Both the position numbers and the translations under genes were made by a program. A DNA stretch of 64,000 bases. It comes from Bog-473 sp963750075 (lineage in GTDB: Bacteria > Actinomycetota > Acidimicrobiia > Acidimicrobiales > RAAP-2). Position 1 is the first letter of the stretch. Every line of letters starts with the position of its first letter. Location: the NCBI GenBank assembly GCA_963750075.1, contig CAVVPG010000005.1:248001-312000 (forward strand), written 5' to 3'. The notes beneath the pieces are model-generated. The model searched no databases and was not told the origin of the DNA. It saw nothing but the letters and a program-made list of their open reading frames with translations. Positions 1-8,222 of the stretch are shown in pieces.

Positions 1-522
1 GACGACGGCATCCGCGCCGCCATCGAAGCCGGGATCGACTGCATCGAGCACGGCTCGCTCATGACGGACGAGACGCTGGGCCTCCTCATCGAACGCGGGA
101 CGTTCCTGGTGCCGACGACCTACCTGGCCGACGGCATGGACACCTCCCGTGCGGCACCCGAGCTCCAGGCCAAGGCCGCCGAGGTGTTCCCCCGGGCCAA
201 GGAGACCATCCGCAAGGCCGTGGCGCGCGGGGCGCGCATCGCCTGCGGGACGGACGCACCGGCGATCCCCCACGGGCACAACGCCAAGGAGCTGCTCGCC
301 CTCGTCGACCGGGGCATGACGCCCCTCGGCGCGATCCGGGCCGCCACGACGGTCGCCGCGGAGCTGATCTCCGTCGACGACCGGGGCCGGCTGGAGGCGG
401 GGCTCCTGGCGGACGTGATCGCCGTGCCCGGCGACCCCTTGGCCGACATCGGCGTGACGGAGGACGTCCGGTTCGTCATGAAGGGCGGCCGGGTGTACCA
501 CCGCCCGGACGGGACCGACTAG
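1..522 (+). CDS. Amidohydrolase family protein, C-terminal part (5' end outside window)
   Basis: The frame is open from base 1, so the start lies upstream. The visible 173 residues are the C-terminal part of an imidazolonepropionase/Xaa-Pro dipeptidase-like metal-dependent amidohydrolase. The TIM-barrel motif IEHGSLM is at about residues 15-21 of the visible part. CGTDAP supplies the metal-binding aspartate. The end of the fold reads RLEAGLLADVIAVPGDPL, the usual small beta-sandwich closing segment. These enzymes hydrolyse amide or cyclic amide bonds; the substrate cannot be read here. It converges on the TetR gene downstream. Confidence 0.85.
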   Translation, partial: DDGIRAAIEAGIDCIEHGSLMTDETLGLLIERGTFLVPTTYLADGMDTSRAAPELQAKAAEVFPRAKETIRKAVARGARIACGTDAPAIPHGHNAKELLALVDRGMTPLGAIRAATTVAAELISVDDRGRLEAGLLADVIAVPGDPLADIGVTEDVRFVMKGGRVYHRPDGTD

Positions 523-535
523 CGGCCTCGCCGGA

Positions 536-548
536 GCCCGCGCCGGGC
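536..548. terminator. Possible bidirectional terminator hairpin
   Basis: GCCCG-CGC-CGGGC forms a 5-bp GC stem with a triloop in the 34-base gap between the convergent amidohydrolase and TetR genes. There is no U-tract and GC-rich DNA makes such stems by chance, so the call rests mainly on position. Confidence 0.25.
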
Positions 549-556
549 CCGCATCC

Positions 557-1264
557 TCAGGACGAGGCGGTCCCGATCCCGTGCAGCACGAACTTCCACA
601 GCTCCTCGGCGGAGCGGCCGTCGTCGAGCCGGAGCGGCGAGCCGCCGATCGTCGCCGAGAAGGCGTTGAACATGATCACCTCGAGCACCGCGCCGATCAC
701 CGGCCCGCGTTGGAGGTCGTCGCGCACGGCATCGGCGGACACGGCATCGGCGAGCAGCTCCTCGAACAAGGCGACGAGGGGCGCGAAGGCCCGGGCGGCT
801 TCTTTGGGGTGCGTCGTGAGGAGCTGCTGCGCGAACTCGGCCATGATCGGCGGCCGCTCGCTCTTGTCGGTGGCCCCGCCCTCGGCGGGCCGGCACAGCC
901 GGTAGTACGCCACCACGAACCGGTGCAGACGCTCGAGGGGGTCGTCCTCGGTGCTCACCTCCTGCCGGAGGAGCTCGGCCGTCGCACGGACGGACTCCTC
1001 GAAGAGGGCCAGGAGCAGCTCGTGCTTCCCACTGAAGTACTGGTAGAAGCTGCGGAGCGACTGGCCGGAGCGCTCGACGACCTCTTGCACGGTGAAGTCC
1101 TTGCCCGAGCCCGTGCTCAGGAGCTCCATGGCGGCATCGAGGAAGCGCTGGACCCGGCTCTCGGCCCGGAGCCGGGCGGAGTCCAGGGACCGGGCCACGG
1201 CCTGGTCGCGCCAGCTGATCGCCTCGGACTCGGAGCTCTCGGCCGGGAATTCGTTCTCCATCAC
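557..1264 (-). CDS. TetR/AcrR family transcriptional regulator
   Basis: A 235-residue one-component repressor. The N-terminal helix-turn-helix lies at about residues 38-85, with the recognition region VVERSGQSLRSFYQYFSGKHEL. The C-terminal ligand-binding half is variable. The start may be either of two adjacent ATG codons (1264 or 1261). It sits downstream of the Rieske gene block on the same strand, and an inverted repeat lies 47 bases upstream, so autoregulation and control of the oxygenase genes are plausible. The effector is unknown. Confidence 0.9.
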   Translation of the reverse strand: MMENEFPAESSESEAISWRDQAVARSLDSARLRAESRVQRFLDAAMELLSTGSGKDFTVQEVVERSGQSLRSFYQYFSGKHELLLALFEESVRATAELLRQEVSTEDDPLERLHRFVVAYYRLCRPAEGGATDKSERPPIMAEFAQQLLTTHPKEAARAFAPLVALFEELLADAVSADAVRDDLQRGPVIGAVLEVIMFNAFSATIGGSPLRLDDGRSAEELWKFVLHGIGTASS

Positions 1265-1310
1265 TGGGGAGAGCGTAGCTCAGGATGTACGGCAGCCCCG
1301 ATCTCGCGAT

Positions 1311-1334
1311 ACAAGTAAGTACCTGTTCACTTGT
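1311..1334. promoter_or_regulatory. Inverted repeat, candidate TetR operator
   Basis: ACAAGT (1311-1316) and ACTTGT (1329-1334) are perfect inverted 6-mers separated by 12 bases, in an AT-richer patch just upstream of the TetR start. Related half-sites (AAGTAAG, TTGTAAG) overlap it. The size and position suit a TetR dimer site; binding is inferred. Confidence 0.5.
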
Positions 1335-1452
1335 AAGAACTGGATTTCCGCTCCAGCTCGGCGGCGACTTCCTCCAACGCCGGTGACAGCCCTGATCGGA
1401 GCCCGCGCCGGGGCCCGGCCCCGCGACGGGGAGGGCCCAGGGGTGGTGGAGG

Positions 1453-1779
1453 TCAGACGGCCGGTTCGATGACCATGTCCAGGCTGGCGGCGCCGCTGTC
1501 GGGCACGCGCGGCTGGCGCCAGACCTCGACGGGGAACGAGACGTTCACCAGCGAATAGCAGAGCCACAGCAGGCGCGTGGCGTCGTCGGGCAGCGCGTGG
1601 AGGTCGAGCTGGTCGAGGTAGGCCATGGCGTCGGCCAGACGCGGAAAGCCGGCGTCGTAGAACGCCTGGAGCTCGTCCATGGTGCTCGACAGCCGCTTCG
1701 CGTAACGCTCGCTCTCCGTCTCGAGCGACCACGCGACGAAGGGCTCGAGGTCGGCAAAGGGGGCGGGCAGGATCGGCAT
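1453..1779 (-). CDS. Small hypothetical protein next to the Rieske oxygenase
   Basis: A 108-residue soluble, acidic protein with no family I recognise. It is rich in aromatic and leucine residues (LLWLCYSLVNVSFPVEVW near the C-terminus) and has no signal peptide or membrane segment. It begins 18 bases after the Rieske gene stop with a GAGGAA-like ribosome site, so it is probably cotranscribed and translated with that gene. It may be a small partner or stabilising subunit of the oxygenase, but that is inference from position only. Confidence 0.7.
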   Translation of the reverse strand: MPILPAPFADLEPFVAWSLETESERYAKRLSSTMDELQAFYDAGFPRLADAMAYLDQLDLHALPDDATRLLWLCYSLVNVSFPVEVWRQPRVPDSGAASLDMVIEPAV

Positions 1780-1797
1780 GCGCTCTCGATTCCTCTC

Positions 1798-3099
1798 TCA
1801 GGATGCGGCCGAGATCCGCACCGGGGTCGGCGTCGCCGCCGTCTCCTGGTAGTCGGCGACGTAGCCACGGGCCGTCTTGTGCAGGTGCCGGAGCAGGATC
1901 TCCTGGTCGTTGAGCGGGAACTCGCGCACCGCGCGCGACTCGAGCATCGTCTGCGTGGCCTCGAGGGTGTTGCCGTCCTGGAGCGCGTACTCCTTGAAGG
2001 TCACCGCGGCGAGCTCCTGGCGGAGCCGCTCCGACGCGTTCTTCGGGGGGACGAAGTAGAGCGCGCCCTCAAAGACGTGCGTGTTGTAGGAGGTCGGCCA
2101 GTAGTGGTAGGTGAGGTACCAGCCGGGTGCCCAGACCAGGAGCATGAAGTTCGGGAACAGGACGAACGAGTCGATGCCCCAGGCCCGGTGCCCGGCCGGG
2201 TTGAGCGCCGGCGGCAGCGGGTCGAGGCCGTCGATGTCGGGGCGTTCCCAGGGGCCGAAGAGGCCGCTGTGCAGCACCTGCTCGATCGGCTTGACCATGC
2301 CGAGGTCCTTGGGCGGTGACATCCCACCCCAGGAGGACACCATACCGTGCGGCCCGTCGAGCGCGTAGGCGAGCGCCTCGTAGCCGATGCCGGAGAGCTT
2401 GCGGGACTCCTCCGCGGTCGCCTGCTTCGCGTGGAGGACCGGTGCATGGTAGAACTCGGCGAAGGCGTCGATGAACAGCTTCCAGTTGCTGCCGACGTTG
2501 GCGCGGTACTTGTAGACCTGCGTCATCTTGTCGAAGGGGTAGCCGGCGATGCCGGCGCCGAATGCCCCGAGGTACTCGTGGAGCGGGGTCGCGTTGTCGG
2601 GGTCCAGGTTCACGAAGATGAACCCCTCCCACACCTCCACCTGGACCCCCGCCAGCCCGTAGTCGTTCGTGTCGAGGTCGAAGAACTCCGACTCCTGCTG
2701 CACGAAGGTCAGCTCACCCTCGGTGCTGTAGCGCCACCCGTGGTACTTGCACGTGAATTGGCGGCACGTCCCCTTCGTCTCCTCGAGGGGATAGTCGTTC
2801 CAGACCAGCTTGTTGCCACGGTGGCGGCAGATGTTGTGGAAGGCGCGGATCTCGGTGTCCTTGCCCCGCACCACGACGACGGAGGTCCCGGCGGCGGCGA
2901 TCTCCCGGGTGAAGTAGCTGCCGTTGCGGGGCACCTGCTCGACGCGGCCGACGTTGAGCCAGGTCCGGGCGAAGATGGCCTTGCGCTCCAGCTCGTAGTG
3001 CTCGGGCGAGATCGAGTCCTCGTAGGACACCGGCGCCGTACCCAGCTCGGGGTAGTTCTCCGTCCAGCTCCCCGCCGCCGGCTTCGCGAAGTGCGCCAT
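1798..3099 (-). CDS. Rieske non-heme iron oxygenase, alpha (catalytic) subunit
   Basis: A 433-residue oxygenase component that hydroxylates or dihydroxylates aromatic or polycyclic substrates using electrons from a reductase. The Rieske [2Fe-2S] ligands are C91/H93 and C117/H120 (CRH...CKYHGW). The mononuclear iron site follows at FAEFYHAPVLH with H218 and H223; the usual bridging aspartate before YH is a glutamate (E215), as in some subfamilies. GGAGG lies 8 bases before the ATG. A matching reductase with a C-terminal plant-type ferredoxin is divergently encoded 1.5 kb away, an arrangement reminiscent of KshA/KshB. No beta subunit gene is visible. Substrate unknown. Confidence 0.95.
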   Translation of the reverse strand: MAHFAKPAAGSWTENYPELGTAPVSYEDSISPEHYELERKAIFARTWLNVGRVEQVPRNGSYFTREIAAAGTSVVVVRGKDTEIRAFHNICRHRGNKLVWNDYPLEETKGTCRQFTCKYHGWRYSTEGELTFVQQESEFFDLDTNDYGLAGVQVEVWEGFIFVNLDPDNATPLHEYLGAFGAGIAGYPFDKMTQVYKYRANVGSNWKLFIDAFAEFYHAPVLHAKQATAEESRKLSGIGYEALAYALDGPHGMVSSWGGMSPPKDLGMVKPIEQVLHSGLFGPWERPDIDGLDPLPPALNPAGHRAWGIDSFVLFPNFMLLVWAPGWYLTYHYWPTSYNTHVFEGALYFVPPKNASERLRQELAAVTFKEYALQDGNTLEATQTMLESRAVREFPLNDQEILLRHLHKTARGYVADYQETAATPTPVRISAAS

Positions 3100-3165
3100 C
3101 TGTCCTACCTCCAGTTCACGTCCGGGACGGCATCACGATATCACAGATCTTCAAATAAGAGAAGG

Positions 3166-3741
3166 TCATTTCCGCCGAAGCAGGTCCTCGTCGAGCTCGA
3201 CGCCGAAGGACCGGAAGGCGAAGGCCAGGGTCTCGTAGGCGCCGACGGTGAAGACGAGGTCCATGAGCTGGCGCTCGTCCAGCTCGGCGGCGAGCTGCTG
3301 CCAGGTCGCCTCGGCGATCTCCCCGTCGCCGATCATCTCGTCGACGGCCGAGAGCATGGCCGCCTCGAGTGGGGACCACCCCGGCGCGTCCGGCCCCTCG
3401 GCGATGCGGGCGACCTCGTCGGCGGCGAGCCCCGCGTCCGCCGCCAGCACGCGGTGTTGCTCCCACTCGTACGACGACCGGCGGAGGGCGGCGACGCGGA
3501 GCACCAGCAGCTCGCGGCGCCGGGGCGTCATCGTCGACGAGAAGAGGATGTACCCGTTGAAGGTGTTGAAGGCCTTGGTCAGCTCCGGGTGCCGCGCCAG
3601 CGTGCCCAGGGCGTTCAGCCCCTTGGGCCGGCCCTCGGTCTCGGGACGGGGGTGGCGGGCGTCGGCCGGGCGGAGCGCCGCCAGCGCGGCCCGCATGGAC
3701 TCCGGCCACTGCTTCGGGGGCAGGGGCGTCAGCCGCGCCAT
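3166..3741 (-). CDS. Carboxymuconolactone decarboxylase / AhpD-like family protein
   Basis: A 191-residue all-helical protein of the CMD family. The family signature YEWEQH is at residues 91-96, followed by an AADAGL turn. There is no CxxC pair, so a peroxidase role like AhpD is unlikely and a decarboxylase or lyase role fits better. Start ATG is one base after the SDR stop, so translation is coupled. The neighbouring Rieske oxygenase and SDR suggest it acts on a ring-cleavage or lactone-like intermediate of the same pathway. The exact reaction cannot be stated. Confidence 0.88.
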   Translation of the reverse strand: MARLTPLPPKQWPESMRAALAALRPADARHPRPETEGRPKGLNALGTLARHPELTKAFNTFNGYILFSSTMTPRRRELLVLRVAALRRSSYEWEQHRVLAADAGLAADEVARIAEGPDAPGWSPLEAAMLSAVDEMIGDGEIAEATWQQLAAELDERQLMDLVFTVGAYETLAFAFRSFGVELDEDLLRRK

Positions 3742-3742
3742 C

Positions 3743-4495
3743 TCAGGTGTTCCGCCCGCCGTTCACGCCGATGACCTGCCCGGTGATGTAGCCGGCCTCC
3801 TCACGGACCAGGAAGGCGCAGGCCGCCGCGATGTCCTCGGGGCGCCCGACCCGGCGCACCGGCGTCCTGGCGGCGTGGAAGTCGACGCCCTCGCCGAGCA
3901 GTCCCCGCCGCTCGGAGCTGCGGAGCATCGGGGTGTCGATGAACCCGGGCGGGATCGTGTTCACCGTGATGCCCTTGGGGCCGAGCTCGAGCGCCAGCGC
4001 CTTGGTGAAGCCGATGACTCCGGCCTTGGACGCGACGTAGTGCGTCATGAGGGGCTGGCCGCCGTGCGCGCTCGAGGACGAGATGTTGACGATCCGGCCC
4101 CAGCCTTCCTCCATCATGTCGGGCACGACGGCCTGGCAGCAGTCGAAGGTGCCGGTCAGGTTCACCGCCAGGATGCGGTTCCACGTCTCGGCGGTGATCT
4201 TGAGGAACGGGTCGAAGCCGTCCAGGCCCGCGCTGTTGACGAGGATCGTCGGCCGGCCCAGGCGCGCGCGGACGGCGTCGACGCCGGCGTCGATCTGCCC
4301 GCGGTCCGTGACGTCCACCGCCAGGCCGACGGCGGTGCCGCCCGCCGCCTCGATCTTGGCCGCCGCGGTGTCGGCGGCCGCACCGTCGCGGTCGAAGATC
4401 GCAACGGCACAGCCGTCGTCGGCGAGCCGCTCGGCGATGGCCAGCCCGATCCCGGAGGCGCCCCCGGTCACAATTGCCGTTCGCCCCGTACTCAC
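3743..4495 (-). CDS. Short-chain dehydrogenase/reductase (SDR)
   Basis: A classical SDR of 250 residues. The cofactor motif is TGGASGIG near the N-terminus, NSAG follows strand 4, and the catalytic set is a serine in NISSSS with YVASK. NAD(P)-dependent oxidation of a hydroxyl or reduction of a ketone is expected. I chose GTG at 4495 because GAGAGGAG lies 8 bases upstream and the Rossmann fold starts immediately; an upstream ATG at 4540 would add 15 arginine-rich residues with no ribosome site. It heads the minus-strand Rieske operon and is divergent from the reductase gene. Confidence 0.93.
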   Translation of the reverse strand: MSTGRTAIVTGGASGIGLAIAERLADDGCAVAIFDRDGAAADTAAAKIEAAGGTAVGLAVDVTDRGQIDAGVDAVRARLGRPTILVNSAGLDGFDPFLKITAETWNRILAVNLTGTFDCCQAVVPDMMEEGWGRIVNISSSSAHGGQPLMTHYVASKAGVIGFTKALALELGPKGITVNTIPPGFIDTPMLRSSERRGLLGEGVDFHAARTPVRRVGRPEDIAAACAFLVREEAGYITGQVIGVNGGRNT

Positions 4496-4602
4496 TCGAT
4501 CGGCTCCTCTCCGTGCAGGTCGTGCGATGCATGCTCTCACGGCGGGCCGTCGTCGGCCAGCGTCGTTGCCCCTGAGCGAGAACTACATTACCGTATAGCA
4601 TT

Positions 4603-5667
4603 ATGGGGGTTTCGCGGCCAATGGCAGGGGCGACGGACACGGTCCCCGACCACGGGTTCCACCCGCTGGGCATCGCCCGGGTCGTCCGCGAGACCGCCGA
4701 CGCCAGCTCGTTCGTGCTCGACGTCCCCGAGGAGCTCCGCCCCGTCTTCGCCTACGAGGCCGGCCAGTTCTGCACCTTCCGGGTGCGGGTGGACGGCCGG
4801 GTGCACCTGCGGTGCTACTCCATGTCCTCCGCGCCGGCGGTCGACCCCGAGCTGGCCGTGACCGTGAAGCGGACGCCGGGCGGCGTGGTGTCGAACTTCA
4901 TGCTCGACCACCTGGCGGCGGGTGACATCGTCGAGGTCACCCGGCCGGCGGGTGTCTTCTGCCTGACCGCGGGCGGCGGGGACCTCGTGGCCTTCGCCGC
5001 CGGGAGCGGCATCACACCGGTGCACTCGCTGCTGAAGTCGGCGCTGACGACCACGCCGCGCACCGTGCGGCTCCTCTACGCCAACCGCGACCTCGACGCC
5101 GCGATCTTCGCACCCGAGCTCGACGCCCTCTCGGCGCAGCACGGCGGCCGGCTCCGCGTCTCGCACCATCTCGACGTCGAGTGCGGCCTCGTGCAACCCG
5201 GCGCCGTCCGCGACTTCGCCGGCGTCGACGGGGACGCCGACTTCTACATCTGCGGGCCCGGCCCCTTCATGGACGTCGTGGAGCGGGCACTGCAGTCGAC
5301 TGCGGTGCCGGCGGACCGCATCCACATGGAGCGGTTCACCCCGACCGAGCAGGCTCCCGAGCCCCTGCCGCTGTTCCCGGCAGCGGTGGGGTCCCGGATC
5401 ACGATCGAGCTCTCGGGCCGGACCGATGCGGCGGACCACCGCCCGGGCACGACGATCCTGCAGACGGCGCGCCAGCTGGGCATGTCCCCGCCCTTCTCCT
5501 GTGAGTCCGGCAGCTGCGCCACCTGCATGGCGAGGCTGGTGGACGGCACGGTCACCATGCACGTCAACAACGCCCTCACCGCCGACGAGGTCGCCGAGGG
5601 CTGGGTGCTCACCTGCCAGTCCGTGCCGACCAGCCCGACGGTGCACGTGGTCTACGAGGACGCCTGA
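4603..5667 (+). CDS. Oxygenase reductase: FAD/NAD(P) domain plus C-terminal [2Fe-2S] ferredoxin
   Basis: A 354-residue electron-transfer protein. The FAD-binding motif RCYS is at residues 70-73, the NAD(P) site includes GSGITP, and a plant-type ferredoxin closes the chain (CESGSCATCM plus a later C in LTCQS). This domain order matches KshB- and PaaE-type reductases that feed Rieske oxygenases. ATG at 4603 has no clear ribosome site; an in-frame ATG at 4621 is an alternative and the transcript may be leaderless. It overlaps the next gene by one base and probably supplies electrons to the divergent Rieske subunit. Confidence 0.92.
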   Translation: MGVSRPMAGATDTVPDHGFHPLGIARVVRETADASSFVLDVPEELRPVFAYEAGQFCTFRVRVDGRVHLRCYSMSSAPAVDPELAVTVKRTPGGVVSNFMLDHLAAGDIVEVTRPAGVFCLTAGGGDLVAFAAGSGITPVHSLLKSALTTTPRTVRLLYANRDLDAAIFAPELDALSAQHGGRLRVSHHLDVECGLVQPGAVRDFAGVDGDADFYICGPGPFMDVVERALQSTAVPADRIHMERFTPTEQAPEPLPLFPAAVGSRITIELSGRTDAADHRPGTTILQTARQLGMSPPFSCESGSCATCMARLVDGTVTMHVNNALTADEVAEGWVLTCQSVPTSPTVHVVYEDA

Positions 5668-6098
5668 TGGGTGGCGCGCCGCCGGAGGACGTGACCGAGG
5701 TCGAGCAGCTCCTGGCCCGCTACGCGCTGGGGATGACCAAGGACGACATCGACGCCGTCGTCGACGTCTTCACCCCCGACGGCTCCTACAGCGCCTTCGG
5801 CGACACCTACCGTCTCGAGGACTTCCCCGCCCTGGTGGCGGCCGCGCCCAAGGGGGTGTTCCTGGTCGGGCCGCCGGTGCTGGAGCTCGACGGGGACGGC
5901 GGGACCGGCCAGCAGCCGCTGTGCTTCGTGGAGCAGACCACCCACGAGATGCGGATCGGCTGGTACACGGACAGCTACCGCCGCACCGCGGATGGCTGGC
6001 GGTTGCACACGCGGTCCATGACGTTCCTCCGCCGGAGCGGCGCCCGCGATGCCGGGCGGCCCCACGACCCGACCCGCCCCGCTCCCTCGGGCGGCTGA
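5667..6098 (+). CDS. SnoaL-like / nuclear transport factor 2-fold protein
   Basis: A 143-residue protein with the NTF2-like alpha-beta cone pattern: an N-terminal helix (VEQLLARYALGMTKDDIDAVV), then DVFTPDGSY, then paired strands ending WRLHTRSMTFLRR. Such proteins serve as cyclases, dehydratases, isomerases (ketosteroid isomerase fold) or small binding proteins. Its start overlaps the reductase stop (TGATG) and the acyl-CoA dehydrogenase follows 10 bases later, so it belongs to the same operon. A role in isomerising or dehydrating the oxygenated intermediate is possible but unproven. Confidence 0.75.
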   Translation: MGGAPPEDVTEVEQLLARYALGMTKDDIDAVVDVFTPDGSYSAFGDTYRLEDFPALVAAAPKGVFLVGPPVLELDGDGGTGQQPLCFVEQTTHEMRIGWYTDSYRRTADGWRLHTRSMTFLRRSGARDAGRPHDPTRPAPSGG

Positions 6099-6108
6099 CG
6101 GAGCGCGG

Positions 6109-7239
6109 ATGGAGCTCGACGAGTTCCGGGTGTCGCTGGACGACTGGCTCGACCAGAACGAGCACCTGCTCGCGGCCGGGCCGGCCGGCACCGCCACGCT
6201 CGAGGACCAGATGGCCCAGCTGGCCAAGGTCAAGCGCCTGGCCTTCGATGCCGGCTTCATGCGCCGGGGATGGCCCGAGCGCGTCGGGGGGCTGGGGGGT
6301 TCGAGCCTGCTGCGCGCCTACCTCGGTGAGGCGCTCACCTGCCGCGGCCTGGTCGAGCCGGGCATCTACTCCATGACCGAGGTCCTGGCGCCGACCATGA
6401 TCGACTTCGCGGCGCCCGAGCTGGCCGCCGCCATGGTGCCGCGGCTGCTGCGGGGCGACGAGACCTGGTGCCAGGGCTTCTCCGAGCCCGGGACCGGGAG
6501 CAACCTGGCCTCGCTGTCGTGCCGTGCCGAGCGGACGGACGGGGGCTGGCGGGTCACCGGCCAGAAGGTCTGGACCAGCCTCGCCCAGTTCGCCGACCGC
6601 TGCGTGCTGCTGACCCGCACCGGTGCGCCGGACACCGCCCACCGCGGCATCACCGCGCTGTTCGTCGACATGGACAGCGCGGGAATCGAGGTGCGGCCGA
6701 TCGAGACCATGCACGGCGTCCCGGAGTTCTCCGAGGTCTTCTTCGACGGCGTGCTCGTCCCCTACGGGCGCACCCTCGGCGAGGAGGGCCAGGGCTGGTC
6801 GGTGGCGATGGACCTGCTCCCCTACGAGCGCAGCACCGCGCTGTGGCACCGGGCGGCCTACCTCCAGCAGCGCCTGACGGGCCTGCTCCAGGCCGCCGCG
6901 GCCGGCGAGCTCGACCCCGCCGGCGTGGGCGAGGTGGCCCAGCTGCTCTACGCCCTGCGGGCGCGGTCGCGCGCCACGCAGCGGCGGCTGGCCGCCGGCG
7001 AGCGGCTGGGACCGGAGACCTCCATCGACAAGGTGCTGGTCGCCACGGCCGAGCAGGCGGTCTTCGACCTCGTCGCCGACGGCCTCGCCGCCGGCGTCGG
7101 CACCGGCGACGACCCGGCCAGCGAGCGCTGGCGGCGCGAGTACCTCTACTCGCGCGCCGCCACGATCTACGGGGGCACAGCGGAGATCCAGCGGAACATC
7201 ATCGCCCGCCGGCTGCTCGACCTCGGGAGCGATCGCTGA
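6109..7239 (+). CDS. Acyl-CoA dehydrogenase, alpha-type subunit
   Basis: A 376-residue FAD flavoprotein of the acyl-CoA dehydrogenase family. Visible signatures are FSEPGTGSN and VTGQKVWTS (middle beta domain) and YGGTAEIQRNIIARRLL at the C-terminus. It lacks the R/Q-FG-x2-Q motif that binds the second half of FAD; that motif is in the next gene. This split is characteristic of heteromeric (alpha2beta2) FadE enzymes known from mycobacterial steroid side-chain degradation. I placed the start at ATG 6109 because GGAG lies 6 bases upstream; an in-frame ATG at 6049 lies inside the previous gene. Confidence 0.92.
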   Translation: MELDEFRVSLDDWLDQNEHLLAAGPAGTATLEDQMAQLAKVKRLAFDAGFMRRGWPERVGGLGGSSLLRAYLGEALTCRGLVEPGIYSMTEVLAPTMIDFAAPELAAAMVPRLLRGDETWCQGFSEPGTGSNLASLSCRAERTDGGWRVTGQKVWTSLAQFADRCVLLTRTGAPDTAHRGITALFVDMDSAGIEVRPIETMHGVPEFSEVFFDGVLVPYGRTLGEEGQGWSVAMDLLPYERSTALWHRAAYLQQRLTGLLQAAAAGELDPAGVGEVAQLLYALRARSRATQRRLAAGERLGPETSIDKVLVATAEQAVFDLVADGLAAGVGTGDDPASERWRREYLYSRAATIYGGTAEIQRNIIARRLLDLGSDR

Positions 7240-8201
7240 TGGACGGCGCGGAGCGCGCGGAGTTCGAACGGGGCCTGCGCCACGCCGTCGAGGCGCACAG
7301 CGGCGCGGCGCTCGACGCCGCGCTGGACGCGCTGGGGTGGCCCGACGCGCTGGGGGAGGACACCGGGACGGCGGTGTCCGTCTTCTTCGAGCTGCAGGGC
7401 TCGGGCCACACCGCCTCCTCCGCTCTGGACCGGGTGCTCGCCTGCTCGCTGGGGCTCGACCTCACGGCGGCGGCCGGGTTCGTGCTCCCGCGGCTCGGCT
7501 CCACGGAACCGCCGGGCCGGCTCGACGGCGCCAGCCTCGCCGTCCGCGGGCTGGGCACGGCGGCGCTGCCCGGGCGCGCCACCGCCGTCGTGGTCGCCCA
7601 CGCCGTCAACACCGAGGTCGCCTTCTGCGTGCCGACGCGCGACCTGACGCTGCGGCCGGTGCGCGGCATGGACCCCGGCCTCGGGCTCGTCGAGGTCCAC
7701 GGCAGCGTGGCCAGGGAGGCGCTCGCGCCCGAGGTGGCGTCCCCGCCGTGGCCCTCAGCGGTCGCGCTGGCCCAGCTGGCCGTCGGCCACGAGCTCGTCG
7801 GTGCCGCCCGGGCGATGCTGGCGCTGGCCCGCGCGCACGCCCTCGAACGCGTCCAGTTCGGGCAGGCGATCGGCCGGTTCCAGGCCGTGCGCCATCGGCT
7901 GGCCGAGACGCTGGTGGCGATCGAGTCGGCGGACGCCGTGCTCGACGCGGCCTGGGAGGACGGCTCCCCGCGGACGGCGGCCGTGGCCAAGGCGCTCGCC
8001 GGACGCGGCGCGCGCACGGCCTCGCGCCACTGCCAGCAGGTGCTCGCCGGCATCGGCTTCACGACCGAGCACGAGTTCCACCGCTACGCCAAGCGTGTCG
8101 TGGTGCTCGACGGGCTGTTCGGCGCCACCCGCTCCCTCACCCGCGACCTCGGCGCCGAGCTGCTCTCCGAGCGGCGGCTGGCGCCCTTCGCGCCGCTCTG
8201 A
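7239..8201 (+). CDS. Acyl-CoA dehydrogenase, beta-type subunit
   Basis: A 320-residue divergent member of the same family. It carries ERVQFGQAIGRFQAVRH, the FAD-pyrophosphate contact missing from its neighbour, and the C-terminal helix GIGFTTEHEFHRYAKR, but a degenerate N-terminal half with no FSEPGxGSD-type loop. It starts on the overlapping TGATG of the alpha gene, so the two are translationally coupled. The pair should assemble as a heterotetramer that introduces a 2,3-double bond into a bulky acyl-CoA. Confidence 0.88.
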   Translation: MDGAERAEFERGLRHAVEAHSGAALDAALDALGWPDALGEDTGTAVSVFFELQGSGHTASSALDRVLACSLGLDLTAAAGFVLPRLGSTEPPGRLDGASLAVRGLGTAALPGRATAVVVAHAVNTEVAFCVPTRDLTLRPVRGMDPGLGLVEVHGSVAREALAPEVASPPWPSAVALAQLAVGHELVGAARAMLALARAHALERVQFGQAIGRFQAVRHRLAETLVAIESADAVLDAAWEDGSPRTAAVAKALAGRGARTASRHCQQVLAGIGFTTEHEFHRYAKRVVVLDGLFGATRSLTRDLGAELLSERRLAPFAPL

Positions 8202-8222
8202 GCCGCGCGAGGACCGCTCGAC

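Noticed and set aside
581..1318. Long plus-strand open frame opposite the TetR gene
   Set aside because: Composition is typical of antisense shadow in high-GC DNA (Leu/Glu/Gly/Arg/Val-rich, no motifs); the TetR on the minus strand has a clear helix-turn-helix.
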